From: Rhodoblastus sp963727035
Lineage (GTDB): Bacteria > Pseudomonadota > Alphaproteobacteria > Rhizobiales > Beijerinckiaceae
Length of the DNA: 64,000 nt
Reading direction: 5' to 3'
Assembly: GCA_963727035.1 (NCBI GenBank)
Contig: CAVSEY010000029.1
Coordinates: 62,001 to 126,000, forward strand
Part shown: positions 26,728-37,974 of the stretch, piece by piece
How the letters are laid out: the number at the start of each line of letters is the position of its first letter
Numbering within the stretch: the first letter of the stretch is position 1
Made by a program: the position numbers and the translations under genes
Notes under the pieces: model-generated
What the model was told of the DNA's origin: nothing
Database searches by the model: none
The model's input: only the letters and a program-made list of their open reading frames with translations

Positions 26728-28950
26728 CTAGCGCAGATCGACGACCGGCGCCAGTCGCCGGCGAACCGCAGCCGTATCCGCCTCGGCGAAATGGCGGTGA
26801 GGCAGGCCCAGCGCGCCGTGGATTTCGCTGCGCGATTTCATCAGGTTTTCGATCGTCCCGAGGGCTTCCGACGATTTGTGCGACAATTGCTCGTGGAGCT
26901 TCACGATCGGGCCGCCTCCGGCGTCGGCGGCCGGGGCCGGCGGGGTCTGCTGCGCTTCGAGCGTCATGCCCGGCAGCGGTTTCAGATCGACGCCGATATG
27001 GGCGAATTGCATGATGTCATGCCAGGTCGCCGCGGGCAGGGTGCCCCCCGTCACCTTGTTCATCGGGTCGCCGTCGTCGTTGCCGAACCAGACCACGCCG
27101 ACGAAATTGCCGGTGTAGCCGCAAAACCAGGCGTCCTTGTAATCATTGGTGGTGCCGGTCTTGCCGGCGACCTCGATTCCCGGAAGCTGGGCGCGCCGGC
27201 CGGTGCCCTGCATGACCACCTGGTGCATCATCGAGACGAGTTCGTCGATATAGAACGGGTCGACAACCTGGATCGGCTTCTCGCCGTCGCGGTCGTGGCT
27301 GTAAGCCAGCTCGCCGCGGCTGTTGTAAATCTCCAGCGCGGCATAGGGCGTGACCCTCTTGCCGCCATTGGCGAAGGCGGTATAGGCGGTGGCCTGGTCC
27401 ATCGGCTTCACCTCGTCGGCGCCGAGCGGCAGCGACTGGGTGTCGGGCAGAGGCGCGGTGACGCCGAGCCGGCGCGCCGTGGCGATGATGCGCTTGCGGC
27501 CGCGACGGGCGTCGCCGTCGCCGACCGCGATCGACAGGCGCACCGCCACCGTATTGAGCGAATGGGCGAGCGCGTCCCACAGCGGCAGGCGGCCAAAATA
27601 TTTGCCGCCGTAATTCCTCGGGCACCAGTTGCCGAGGCAGATCGGCGCGTCCACGACCTCGGTCTCGGGGGTGAATTTCCCGCTCATCAAGGCGGTGAGG
27701 TAGACATAGGGCTTGAAGGACGAGCCCGGCTGGCGCAGGGCGTCGGTGACGCGATTGAACTGGCTGACGGCATAGTCGCGGCCGCCGATCAGCGCCCGCA
27801 CCGCGCCGTCGTGCTCCAGCACGATGGCCGCCGCCTGATGGGCGTTGGAGGTGGGCCCATTCTCGCGCAGCATCTGTTCGATCGTGTCCTCGGCCTTTTG
27901 CTGGAGGCTGGAATCGAGCGCCGCGCGCACGGTGAGCACGCGGTCCTTGCCGAGCTTGCCGGCGTCGGCCAGAGCCTTGACCTCGTTGAAGGCCCAGTCG
28001 AGATACCAGTCTGGCGCGGCGCCCAGGGCGCCGCGATCGATCGGCGACGCCGGATGGCGCAGCGCGTCGGCGATCTGGTTCTGCTGGAGATAGCCGGCCA
28101 CGACCATGTTGCCGAGCACCTCGTTGGCGCGGGCGCGGGCGGCGGGCAGATTGACATGGGGCGCGAATTTGGTCGGCGCCTTGAACAGGCCGGCGAGCAT
28201 GGCGGCCTGGGCGAGCGTCACGTCCTTGATCGAGCGGCCGAAATAGAATTGCGCCGCCGCCTGGATGCCGAATGTGCCGCCGCCCATATAGGCGCGGTCG
28301 AGATAGAGCCGCAAAATCTGCTTCTTGGCGAGGTGCGACTCCAGCCAGAAGGCGAGGAAGGCCTCGTTGATCTTGCGGGTGAGCGTGCGTTCGTTGGACA
28401 GGAACAGGTTCTTGGCGAGTTGCTGGGTGAGCGTCGAGCCGCCCTGCACCACGCCGGAGGCGCGGGCGTTGACGGTCACCGCTCGCAGCAGGCCGATCGG
28501 ATCGACGCCCCAATGGTCGTAAAAGCGGCGGTCCTCGGTCGCGAGCACCGCCTGGATCACATAATCGGGATATTCGTCGAGCGGCACGGCGTCGTCATGG
28601 AGGATGCCGCGCCGCCCGACCTCCTTGCCGTACCGGTCCTCGAATGTGACGGCGAGATCGGTCTGTTTCAGCCAGTCGCGCGCGGTGGTGAGGCGGAAGG
28701 CGGGCTGGGCGAGGGCGACCATCACGAGGCCGCCGAAAACGCCGAGCGTCAGCGCCTCGCAGGCGAGATCGGCCGCGACGCGGGTCGCGCCGCGCGCATG
28801 GAACCGCTCCATGAAGCTGGAATAATCGCGCCACAGCTCCGCCGATTCGACGCCGAGCGAATAGAACGCGCTGTCGATCCAGGAATCGATCCCGAGCAGC
28901 GCGTTGTTCAGCGCGCGGAACCATTTGGCTTTGCTGAAATCATAGGCCAA
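26728..28950 (-). CDS. Penicillin-binding protein 1A (bifunctional class A PBP)
   Basis: 740 residues. Short cytoplasmic N-terminus, membrane anchor (LTLGVFGGLVMVALAQ), GT51 glycosyltransferase domain with ATEDRRFYDHWGVD, GGSTLTQQLAKNLFL and KKQILRLYLDRAYMGGG, then the transpeptidase domain with QPGSSFKPY (active Ser and Lys), HSLNTVAVR and AGKTGTTNDYKDAWF. It polymerises and cross-links peptidoglycan at the inner membrane. The C-terminal 70 residues are Pro/Ala-rich and variable. It is divergent from the ycgN-like gene. Confidence 0.95.
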   Translation of the reverse strand: MAYDFSKAKWFRALNNALLGIDSWIDSAFYSLGVESAELWRDYSSFMERFHARGATRVAADLACEALTLGVFGGLVMVALAQPAFRLTTARDWLKQTDLAVTFEDRYGKEVGRRGILHDDAVPLDEYPDYVIQAVLATEDRRFYDHWGVDPIGLLRAVTVNARASGVVQGGSTLTQQLAKNLFLSNERTLTRKINEAFLAFWLESHLAKKQILRLYLDRAYMGGGTFGIQAAAQFYFGRSIKDVTLAQAAMLAGLFKAPTKFAPHVNLPAARARANEVLGNMVVAGYLQQNQIADALRHPASPIDRGALGAAPDWYLDWAFNEVKALADAGKLGKDRVLTVRAALDSSLQQKAEDTIEQMLRENGPTSNAHQAAAIVLEHDGAVRALIGGRDYAVSQFNRVTDALRQPGSSFKPYVYLTALMSGKFTPETEVVDAPICLGNWCPRNYGGKYFGRLPLWDALAHSLNTVAVRLSIAVGDGDARRGRKRIIATARRLGVTAPLPDTQSLPLGADEVKPMDQATAYTAFANGGKRVTPYAALEIYNSRGELAYSHDRDGEKPIQVVDPFYIDELVSMMHQVVMQGTGRRAQLPGIEVAGKTGTTNDYKDAWFCGYTGNFVGVVWFGNDDGDPMNKVTGGTLPAATWHDIMQFAHIGVDLKPLPGMTLEAQQTPPAPAADAGGGPIVKLHEQLSHKSSEALGTIENLMKSRSEIHGALGLPHRHFAEADTAAVRRRLAPVVDLR

Positions 28951-29084
28951 GGCGGCCCCGCTCCGTTCCTGTCCCGCGAGCCTTGACAGACTGCCCGCGC
29001 CGACGCCTTAACATTGTCTTAAGGCCTTCGGCCTGCAAGGGCAAAATACGCGCCAGCGCGAACGGCGCCAATTTGAAACAGGTC

Positions 29085-29607
29085 ATGTCCGAAACGAAAA
29101 AAAACCCCGCGTCCCGTTCGCCGGACAGCCCGTTCTGGCGCGGCCGGGCTTTGGCCGATTTCTCCAGGGCGGAGTGGGAGAGCCTGTGCGACGGCTGCGG
29201 CCGTTGCTGCCTGGTCAAGCTGGAGGACGAGGACAGCGGCGAAGTGCATTTCACCGATGTCGGCTGCCGCCTGCTCGATCCCGCGACGGCGCGCTGCCGC
29301 GACTATGGCCATCGCGCGCGGCGGGTCAGGGATTGCATCCGGCTGACCCCGGAGAGCGCCGCGAGCCTGACCTGGCTGCCGCCGACCTGCGCCTATCGGC
29401 TGCTGGCGCGCGGCGAGGACCTGCCGGACTGGCACCCTTTGGTCAGCGGCCGGCGGGACAGCGTGATCGAGGCGGGGATTTCCGTTCTGGGACGGGTGGC
29501 GGCCTTGGAGGACGAAATGCCGGTCGAGGTCTCTGGTCGACCATATCGTCGCCTGGCCCGGCAAGGTTCCCAGGGCGGCGAAACAGCGGCGGCGGAAAAA
29601 AGCTTAA
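29085..29607 (+). CDS. YcgN-family cysteine-cluster protein (UPF0260), frameshifted near the 3' end
   Basis: About 174 residues after correction. It shows the family signature FWRGRALADFSRAEWESLCD and the clusters CDGCGRCCLVKL, GCRLLDPATARCRDY and DCIRLTP, plus LPPTCAYRLLARGEDLPDWHPL. The frame breaks at about 29530-29536: adding one CT/TC unit to GGTCTCTGG gives LVDHIVAWPGKVPRAAKQRRRKK and a stop at 29605-29607, the normal family ending. The clustered Cys suggest metal or iron-sulfur binding; function is unknown. ATG 29085 is chosen as it precedes the conserved region directly. Confidence 0.84.
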
Positions 29608-29719
29608 CGTGGTCTTGGCCGTTAACCGCCGCTTTACGCCCGAAACGGGATTTCGCGATCAGGACGGGAATATCCCCGGAACGAATCGCTGATTTCGATT
29701 TTTGCCTGTTTGTTCCTTC

Positions 29720-29822
29720 AGAGCCTTTTCCGATCCGATCGAATCGGATCGGGGCTCTGGTTTTTTGTTTTAACGCGTTTTCTTCATGCGAACCGGCGGC
29801 CACTTCGCTTGAAAGCGCTTTA
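29720..29822. repeat. Hairpin plus dispersed intergenic repeat
   Basis: CCGATCCGAT-CGA-ATCGGATCGG at about 29730-29752 is a perfect 10-bp stem, enclosed by AGAGCC...GGCTCT and followed by GGTTTTTTGTTTT, so it can work as a terminator between the convergent ycgN-like and methyltransferase genes. The following 60 bp, read on the minus strand, has the form CTAAAGCGCTTTC...CGAAGTGG...CCGGTTCGC...GAAAACGCG...AAAACAAAA. I recognise that as a repeat widespread between genes in Hyphomicrobiales. Confidence 0.6.
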
Positions 29823-30539
29823 GTCGCGGGTGGCGAGCCAGATCACATGGCGCGCGCCTTTCGCGCGGCCGGCGCGCGGACGCGCTTCCTCGACCGCGAA
29901 CCCGGCCTTGCGCAATCGGGCGGCAAAGGCCGCATCCGGGCGGGCGGACCAGACGGCGAGGAGGCCGCGGGGTTTCAGGGCTCTTTTCGCCATCAGCAGC
30001 CCCGGCCCCTGGTACAGTCGATCATTGGCCGGCCGGGTCAGGCCATCGGGGCCGTTGTCCACGTCGAGCAGGATCGCGTCATAGGCGGCGGGGCTCGATT
30101 TGATGATTTCGAGAACATCGCCTTCCCGGATTTTTCCGCGCTCGTCGTCGAGGGCGCCGGCGAAGACTTCCGCCATCGCCCCGCGCGCCCAGGCAATGAC
30201 GGCCGGGACGAGTTCCGCGACCTCGATTTTCGCCGAGGGGCCGAAAGCCGCCAGGGCGGCGCGCAAGGTAAAACCCATGCCGAGGCCGCCGATCAGCACT
30301 TTCGGAGTTGGAAGATTTTTCATCCGCGCGGCGGTCAAGGCGGCGAGCGCCTCCTCCGAGCCGCTGAGGCGCGAATTCATCAGCTCGTTGTCGCCGAGCG
30401 TGATGGAAAATTCCGTCCCGCGCCGCTTGAGTTTGATCTCGCCGCCGCCGGGGATTGGCGCTCTTTCGACCAGAATCCAGGGAAGCAAGGGGGCCTCGGT
30501 TAACCAACGATTTTCATGGCCAGCCGGCCTGGCGCCCAA
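29820..30539 (-). CDS. Spermidine-synthase-like class I methyltransferase fold protein
   Basis: 239 residues in the frame read from TTG 30539; the true start may be a later TTG near 30488, since the conserved part begins at LLPWILVERAPIPGGGE. The Rossmann core has VLIGGLGMGFTLRAAL (SAM-type glycine loop), VAELVPAVIAW and LLDVDNGPDGL, matching the spermidine/spermine-synthase superfamily. The polyamine-specific Asp pair is not evident, so the substrate is unknown. It converges with the ycgN-like gene. Confidence 0.78.
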   Translation of the reverse strand: MGARPAGHENRWLTEAPLLPWILVERAPIPGGGEIKLKRRGTEFSITLGDNELMNSRLSGSEEALAALTAARMKNLPTPKVLIGGLGMGFTLRAALAAFGPSAKIEVAELVPAVIAWARGAMAEVFAGALDDERGKIREGDVLEIIKSSPAAYDAILLDVDNGPDGLTRPANDRLYQGPGLLMAKRALKPRGLLAVWSARPDAAFAARLRKAGFAVEEARPRAGRAKGARHVIWLATRD

Positions 30540-30616
30540 GAACGGGACCAGCCGACCATTTCAGGACCAAAACCGGCACGAATTGGCTTTGCGACGAGTT
30601 TCCGGCTTCGTTCGCC

Positions 30617-32004
30617 TCACTCCGCCAGCGCCGCGAGAATTCGCGCCCAGCTCCGCGCGCCCTTCTGGAACGAGGACAATTCGTATTTCTCATTGGGCGA
30701 ATGGATGCGGTCGTCGTCGAGGCCGAAGCCGACCATCAGCGCGTTCATCCTCAGTTCGCGCTTGAACAGGCCGACCACGGGAATCGAGCCGCCGGAGGCC
30801 GCGAGCACCGCGGGCTTGCCCCATTCCTGTTCGAGCGCGCGGCTGGCGCGCTGGATCGCCTCGGAATGGAAGGACAGCGACAGGGCCGGGCTCGCGCCAT
30901 GGCTCAGGAATTCGACCTTGCAGTCGGGCGGCAGGCTGGCGCGGACATAGTCGCGGAAGGCGTCGACAATGGCTTGCGGGTCCTGCTTGCCGACGAGCCG
31001 GAACGAAAATTTGGCGCTCGCCTGCGCCGGCAGCACGGTCTTGGAGCCCTCGCCGGTATAGCCGCCGACAATGCCGTTGACGTCGCAGGTCGGCCGCGCC
31101 CAGATCTGCTCGAGAACGGAAAAGGCCGCTTCGCCGGCTGGCGTCGACAGGCCGACATCGGCGAGAAAATCGGCTTCGCTGAAATCGAGCGCCTCCCATT
31201 GCGCCTTGATCTCGGGCGGCAATTCGGGGACGCCCTCGTAAAATCCCGGCAAGGTCACGCGGCCTTTCTCGTCGTGCAGGCCGGCGATGATCCGCGCCAG
31301 CGCATGGATCGGATTGACGGCGGGGCCGCCGAACATGCCGGAATGGAGATCGCGGCTCGCAGCCCTGACGACGACCTCCTCCAGCGCCAGGCCGCGCAGC
31401 ATGCAGGTGATCAGCGGCGTGTCGCGAGTTCCACATGTTGGTGTCGCAGACCAGCATCAGGTCGGCCTTCAGCTCCCTGGCGTTTTCGGCGATGAAGGCG
31501 GGAAGCGACGGCGATCCGGATTCCTCTTCGCCCTCGAACAGAACGCTGACAGCGCACGGAAGGCCGCCATTGGCGCGCAGGGCGCGGCAGGCCTCGACAA
31601 AGGTCATGAGCTGGCCCTTGTCGTCGGCGGCGCCGCGCGCGACGATCTGCTTGTGGCCCGGGCGCGCCCTCTTTCAGCGCCGGCGTGAAGGGATCGGCGT
31701 TCCAAAGCTCCAGCGGATCGACCGGCTGAACGTCGTAATGGCCATAAAACAGGACATGGGGCGCGTCCGGCCGCGCCGCCTTGGCGTTGCCGACCACCAT
31801 CGGATGGCCTGCGGTCGGGCGCACGGAGGCTTCGAAGCCGATGGCGCGCAACTGGGTCGCCAGCCATTCGGCGGCGGCGACGCAATCGCCGGCAAAAGCG
31901 GGGTCGGTGGAGATCGAGCGAATGCGCAGCAGTTCGAACAGGCGGTCCAGCGCGCCCTGATGGTCGGCGTCGAGCGCCGCGAGCGCTTTATCGAGATTGG
32001 ACAT
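30617..32004 (-). CDS. M20-family metallopeptidase, two frameshifts
   Basis: About 463 residues after correction. Zinc-binding M20 signatures: FYGHYDVQPVDP near residue 87, GAADDKGQ after correction, LFEGEEESGSP with the paired Glu, and VRAASRDLHSGMFGGP of the dimerisation lid. The frame breaks near 31655-31668 (GCGCGC tract, restoring GARPGHKQIVARGAADDKG) and again near 31423-31426 (TCGCGA, restoring NSRDTPLITCMLRGLALEE). Both can be mended by adding one CG. It is a cytosolic dipeptidase or acetyl-amino-acid hydrolase by family; the substrate is not predictable. Confidence 0.88.
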
Positions 32005-32096
32005 GGCGGCTCCAGCATGAATCGTGTGATAATCTACCAGCAGACGGGGGTCGCGTCACGCGGCGGGCGGCGGCCTGACGCACAGGAGGCGTTCAG

Positions 32097-32354
32097 ATGA
32101 CCACGGTTCCGGAAGGATGGAGCGGCGACGAGAAAAGGATCGCCAAGGTCTTTCAGTTCAAGACTTTCGCGCGGGCTTTGGGCTTCATGGTCGAGGTCGG
32201 GCTCTATTGCGAGCGCGAGGATCATCATCCCGAATGGAAGAATGTCTACAACAAGGTCTGGGTCGAATTAACGACACATGACGCGGGCCGGGTCACCGAG
32301 AAAGACCTCGCGCTCGCCGCCCATATGGACGAGGTTTTTCGCGTCGGGCGCTGA
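32097..32354 (+). CDS. phhB: 4a-hydroxytetrahydrobiopterin dehydratase (pterin carbinolamine dehydratase)
   Basis: 85 residues, close to the family length. It has EREDHHPEWKNVYNKVWVEL with the catalytic His pair and the HDAGRVTEKDLALA tail that defines the family. It dehydrates 4a-hydroxytetrahydropterin so it can be recycled. No phenylalanine hydroxylase is nearby, so a role in pterin or molybdopterin metabolism is also possible. It is convergent with the histidine kinase gene, and its stop abuts the corrected kinase stop. Confidence 0.92.
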   Translation: MTTVPEGWSGDEKRIAKVFQFKTFARALGFMVEVGLYCEREDHHPEWKNVYNKVWVELTTHDAGRVTEKDLALAAHMDEVFRVGR

Positions 32355-34778
32355 TCATTCCGCCGCGCTGATCGCGGCGATGCGGTTGCGCGCCTGTTCG
32401 CGCGGGCCGGGGAGATGGATTCGCACCCGCGTTCCGTGGCCCGGCGTGGAGTTCGATCAGCAATTCGCCGCCGTGAAGCTCGACCAGCGAGCGCGCGATC
32501 GACAGGCCGAGGCCGGGGCCTTTCATTCCGTCCTGCATCAACGGCGAGCGCTGCTCGAAAGGATGGCAGACGAGGACCATTTCCTCCGCCGTCATGCCGC
32601 AGCCGCTGTCCTCGACGATGATGTCGTGGGCCTGGCCCTCTCCCGCGACGCTGACGGCGACGCGGCCGCCTTCCGGCGTGAATTTGATCGCATTTTCGAT
32701 CAGGATGGCGGCGACGCGGCGCAAAAGCTCGGGATCGGCGAAAACATGGGCCTCGGCCGGCGGCTCGAAGGCGATCGAGACATTCTTGGCCTCGGCGGCG
32801 GCGCGGGCGGCCTCCACCGTTTCGGCAAGGCTCGGCGTCAGGTCGACCTCGCGGGCGTTCAGCACCACCTGTCCGGCGTCGAGGCGGGCCATTTCCAGCA
32901 CGTCGCTGATGACGCCATGGAGATATTGGCCCGACTGGCGGATGTGATTGGCGTATTGCAGGTAGCGCGCATTGCCGATCTCGCCGAAATATTGCTGCTC
33001 CATCACTTCCGCGAAACCGATGATATGGGTCAGCGGCGTGCGCAATTCGTGGCTCATGTTGGCGAGGAAGTCGGACTTGGCGCGATTGGCGGTCTCGGCG
33101 ACGGCCTTCTGCTCGAGATAGCGCTCGGCGAGTTCGGCGAGCTGCTGGGCCTGGACCTCCAGGGTCTGGCGGGACCGGCGCAGGTCGGCGACGGTGGCGG
33201 TCAGGCGGCGCTCGCTGTCGAGCAATGACTGCTCGTGATGTTTCAGGGCCGAAATATCGGCGCCGACCGAGACATAGCCGCCGTCCTTGGTGCGGCGCTC
33301 GTTGATCTGGAGCCAGCGGCCGTCGGCGAGGCGCGCTTCGTAGACCCGTCCCGCGCCGTCGTCATCGGGCATGGCGCAGGCCTGTTCGGCAAAATTGCGC
33401 GACTGCGCCATGATTTTCCAATAGGGGGCGCCGGGCGTGGCGCATTCGGGCGGCAGGCCATGGACGCTCTGGAATTTGGAATTGCACAGGACGAGGCGGT
33501 TGTCGCGTGTCCCACAGCACGAAGGCTTCGGAGATCGACTCCACCGCGTCGCGCAAGCGCAGATCGGCGGCGGCGCTGCGTTCGGCGAGGCGGACCTGTT
33601 CGGAAATGTCCACCGCAATGCCGACGAGATGGGGCGCGCGTTCGCGCCCTTCGTGAATCAGCTGCGCCCGGGCGCGAATCCAGATCCAGCGCCCTGCCGC
33701 GTCGCGGACGCGAAAGGCGTGGTCGATCGAGGACGCATGTCCCGAGGTCAATTGCTCGGCGAAGCTTGAAAGCTTGTCGTCGTCCGGGTGGATCAGCGCC
33801 CGCAGGTCGCCGAAGGAGAGGAACTGGCCGGTCCGCTTCATCGACAGCATGTCGTACATCGAGTCCGACCAGTAGATGCGGCCCGTGGCGAGGTCCCAGT
33901 CCCACAGTCCGCAGCGGCCGCGATTGAGCGCGGCGTCGATGCGGTTTCGAATGCGGGCGCGGTCGGTCTCGGCGTCGAGCGCCCGGCTGGTCTGGGCGAA
34001 ATAGGCGAAGGCGACCACCGCCATGACCGAAGCGATGAAGAGGAACAGGAAGGCCGAGCGCCAGGCGGTCGCGCGCCATTCGGACATGGCGCTGTCGAGC
34101 GGCTGGATGATCGCAAGCTGGCCGAAGGGCGGTTGGAGGCCGCGCACGGTGGCGAGGGCGTCGGCGCCGCTGGGCAGGCTGACGCGCATCGCGCCGGCTT
34201 TTTCCGCGAAAATGGTGAGCGGCTGGGAGGGCCCGAGATGACGGGCGAGCGTGCCTTCGGCGATCGCGCCGGCGGGCAGGGTCGCGATGATCTGTCCGTC
34301 GGCGTCGGTGACGGCGAGGACGCGGCCCTGGGTCTGGAGCGCGTCCGAGCGCAGAGGTGAGGATCAGGGCGACGGGCTCGCCGGGCGGCGCGTTGCGCGC
34401 GGCGTCATTGAAATCCTCGGCGGCGAGGCGGCCGATCATGTCCATCGTGGAAAGCGCCTCGGGAACCACGCGGTCGTGGCTTTGCAGCGCGATCTGGGCG
34501 GCGACGCCAAACAGGGTGAGCAGGAAAAGGGCGATCAGGGTCGGGATGGCGGCGCGCAGCAGCGGCTCAAGCCGGGGGCTCTCGACGGTCTCGGCGGAAG
34601 GGGCTTCGGCAGGCGGGCGCGGCGCGGCCCGGTCCTCGGACGCCATGGAATCGGCGCGGGGGAAAAGCCGGGTCGCCGAGACGCCGCCTTCGGCGGCGGC
34701 GGGGGGCGTCCGCGGACCGGCGAGCGGCGCGGCGGCTTCGAGACATAGATAGCCGTCGGCTGCGTTTGCACGCGCCAT
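32355..34778 (-). CDS. PAS-domain sensor histidine kinase (PleC-like), three frameshifts
   Basis: About 809 residues after correction. Two membrane helices (IPTLIALFLLTLFGVAAQIAL and AFLFLFIASVMAVVAFAYFA) bracket a periplasmic domain; two PAS/PAC modules follow (GLWDWDLATGRIYWSD; FVLWDTRDNRLVLCN). HisKA contains SHELRTPLTHIIGFAEVM with the phosphoacceptor His, and the ATPase domain has NAIKFTPEGG, DSGCGM and GLGLSIARSLVELHGG. Frame breaks near 34349-34352, 33504-33507 and 32444-32446 are all mended by one CG or GC. The start at 34778 follows GGGAG. No response regulator is adjacent. Confidence 0.88.
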
Positions 34779-35159
34779 GACACGCTCCCGGTGTGGTGAA
34801 ATTGTTTGATCCGGAGCTTTACTGCGACGCCCCCGAATCACCTTCATTCGAATCCCAAGCGCGCATTTTGTCCAGACTAAATTTTCGTTAATCCGTGCGT
34901 TTTTTCATCGGAAATCGGGCGAGATTTCAAACAGCCCTGCTCCGGAGTCGCGTGGGCGAAAAGGTCGAAAACCGGAAAAAAAGAGTCGAAACAACGCCCT
35001 TGGCTCATCGGCGGATCGGGCGTCCGGTGTTGGCGTCCGACATGGCCGCGGAGGCGCCATTTCGGCGAAATTGTTGCGAAATCAAGGCGAAGGCCATGGA
35101 AGCGGGGCCGGCCGGCCTTCAGGCTTGAGTGAAACTGGCGCGACGCCGAGTTTCCGGCG
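34779..35159. other. Gene-free region upstream of the histidine kinase
   Basis: About 380 bp between the kinase start and the corrected pepN stop. A 77-codon frame on the plus strand (34895-35128, GTG start) lacks a ribosome site and looks non-coding. The part next to the kinase is AT-richer (about 34795-34900) and probably holds its promoter. No hairpin of terminator type was seen at the pepN end. Confidence 0.4.
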
Positions 35160-37822
35160 TCACGCGAGGGCGCGGGCGGCGATGTCGCGCAGGTCGGGCG
35201 AGAGCTTCTCAACGGCGGCGACGCTTTCCAGCGCGTCGCGGGCGAGCTGGCGCGCGGCCGGATTCGAGATTGCGCCAGGAACGGAAGGCCGAGAGCAGCC
35301 GCGCCGCGACCTGCGGATTGACGCCATCGAGCGTGAGAGCGGACTCGGCGATGAACCGGTAGCCGGAGCCGTCGGCGGCGTTGAAGCCGGTCGGATTGGC
35401 GTTGGCGAAGGCGGAAATCAGCGCGCGGACGCGGTTGGGGTTGGTCAGGCTGAAAACGTGATGGCCCATCAGGCGCTTGACCCGCGCAAGCGTCTCGGGT
35501 TCGGGAATCATCGCCTGGAGCGAGAGCCATTTGTCGATGATGAGCGGCTCTTCGGCGTGGGAGCGGAAGAAGGAATCCAGCGCGCGCTCGCGTTGCGGCG
35601 TGGCGTGGGCGCAGAGCGTGGACAGCGCGGCCATCTGGTCGGTCATATTGGCGCCGAGCTGGAACTGGCGCATCGCGATGTCGGCGCCCTGCTCGGGCGC
35701 GCCGGCGGCGTAAAGATCGAGACAGGCGTTGCGCAAGGCGCGCCGACCGGCGTTTGATGCGTCGGGCGAATAAGGCGCGTCGCTGGTCAGGCGCTCGTAA
35801 GCCGCGAGCAGGCGGGCGCCGAGAGCCTTGCCGATTTCTTCGCGCAGCGCGCGCCGCGCCATGAAAATGGCGTCGGGATCGACATTGGCGCCTATGTCGC
35901 GGGCGATGTCGCTTTCGCTCGGCAGGATCGCCATTTGCGCGGCGAAGGCGGGGTCGCCCTCGCCCGCCTCGAGGGCGGCGCCCAGAGCCTCGGCGAAGGC
36001 CGGGTTGAAGTCGGGCAATTCCCGGGCGCGGATCAGCCCGGTGGAGCGGATCATCAGCCGCGTGGCGAAACTCTGCGCCGCCTGCCAGCGGTTGAACTCG
36101 TCAGTGTCATGCGCCATCAGCAGCAGCAGGTCGTCCTCGCTCAGGTCGATGTCGAGGATGGCCGGCGTGGAAAAGCGGCGCAGCAGCGAGGGGACCGGCC
36201 GCACGGGCACATCCTTGAAGACGATGCGGCGCTCTTTGGCGGCCAGTTCGAACACGCCCGCCCGGGCTTCGCCGGCGTCGGCAGGATTGTCGGGAACGAG
36301 CGGGATTTCCCGGCCGTCCGGACCGATCAGGCCAAGCCGGATCGGCATGACGAGCGGCTTTTTCTCGGGCTGGCCGGGCGTCGGCGGCGTCTCCTGCGTC
36401 AGGTCGAGCGCAAAAGTCCTGGCCTCGGCGTCATAGCTCCCGCGCGCCTTGAGGCGCGGCGTGCCGGCCTGATTGTACCACAGGAAGAACTGCGACAGGT
36501 CGCGGCCGGAGCTCTCGGCGAAACAGGAGATGAAATCCTCGACCGTCGCGGCCTTGCCGTCGAAACGCCGGAAATAAAGCGCCATGCCGGCGTGATAGGC
36601 CCCATGGCCGATCAGGGCGCGCAGCATGCGAATGATCTCCGCGCCCTTCTCATAAACCGTCGCCGTGTAGAAATTGTTGATTTCGTGGTATGTTTCCGGA
36701 CGGACATTATGGGCGAGCGGGCCGGCGTCCTCGGGGAACTGGCTCGCGCGCAGAGTGCGGACATTGCCGATGCGGCCGACGGCGCGCGAGCGCTGGTCGG
36801 CGGAAAATTCCTGGTCGCGATAGACGGTCAGGCCCTCTTTCAGGCAGAGCTGGAACCAGTCGCGGCAGGTGATGCGGTTGCCGGTCCAGTTGTGAAAATA
36901 TTCGTGGGCGACCACCGTCTCGATCCCGGCGTAATCGCCGTCGGTCGCGGTTTCCTGAATCGCCAGGATATATTTGTCGTTGAAGATGTTGAGGCCCTTG
37001 TTCTCCATCGCGCCCATGTTGAAATCGGGCACGGCGACGATGTTGAACACGTCGAGGTCATATTCGCGGCCATAGACGAATTCGTCCCAGCGCATGGCGT
37101 GGATCAGGGAGTCCATCGCGTGATGGGCGCGGTGCTCCTTGCCCTTTTCCGTATGGATCGCCAGCCTGACCTTGCGGCCGGACATGGTTTCGAATTCGTC
37201 CTCGATCGCGCCGAGATCGCCGCCGACCAGAGCGAAAAGATAGGACGGCTTGGGGAACGGGTCATGCCAGACGGCGTAATGGCGCCCGTTCGGCAGATCG
37301 CCCTGCTCGACCGGATTGCCGTTGGCAAGCAGGACCGGCGCCTCCGCCTTGTCGGCTTCGATTCGGACGGTGAAGACGCTCATCACGTCGGGCCGGTCGA
37401 GATAATAAGCGATGCGGCGGAAGCCTTCGGCCTCGCACTGGGTGCAATAGGCCGAGCCGGAACGGTAGAGCCCTTCGAGCCTGGTGTTGGCGGAAGGATC
37501 GAGCAGGGTTTCGACTTCCAGCGAAAAAGGGCGGCCCGGCGGATGGGCGATGGTCAGGCTTTCCGGCGTGGCGACCTCGGCGAGGTCGAGCGCCTCATTG
37601 TCGAGCAGCGCCCGAACCGGCCGCAACGCGCCGCCGTCGAGAACCAGCGGCGCCCCGGCGGCTCCGGCCGGATTGGGCCTCAGATTGAGGCGCGAGACCA
37701 CCCGCGTCGCGTTGGGGTCGAGGCTGATGTCGAGATGGACCGAATTGATCAGATAATCGGCGGGGCGATAATCGGCGAGGCGGACGGGCGGGACGGGAGC
37801 GGAATTCGGGCTTGTCGGACAT
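35160..37822 (-). CDS. pepN: Aminopeptidase N (M1 family), two frameshifts
   Basis: About 888 residues after correction, the usual size. The uncorrected core already shows the M1 signatures: GAMENKGLN, the zinc site HEYFHNW with the distant Glu in KEGLTVYRDQEF, and a Tyr-containing ATVYEKGAEIIRM. The N-terminus (VRLADYRPADYLINSVHLD) and the C-terminus (RQLARDALESV...ARALA) lie in other frames. The breaks are at about 37799-37801 and 35251-35256, each explained by one lost CG/GC. The start is ATG 37822. It releases N-terminal amino acids in the cytoplasm. Divergent from the LOG gene by 152 bp. Confidence 0.92.
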
Positions 37823-37974
37823 TGCGCCTCTGCGATCTCGGATTCGGCGGCGGCCCGCCTGTCGCGATGTATTTATTCTTGCGGCGCCGAAATCGCCATC
37901 CGTCAAAAGAGAAAAACGCCGCCGGTCTTGACCCTCCCGGACCGCCGCGACAAAAAGAAACAAAGGGAGAGCAC

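Noticed and set aside
26167..26731. Overlapping open frames in the gene-free region after the Lrp-type regulator.
   Set aside because: Low complexity, Arg-rich, no ribosome-binding sites and interrupted by a terminator hairpin and an intergenic repeat.
34895..35128. 77-codon frame between pepN and the histidine kinase.
   Set aside because: GTG start without Shine-Dalgarno, no recognisable motif, and likely promoter sequence.
3381..37801. Programmed ribosomal frameshifting as the cause of the broken frames.
   Set aside because: No slippery heptamer or downstream stimulatory structure recurs; the breaks fall at unrelated positions in unrelated housekeeping genes, and dinucleotide loss explains them better.
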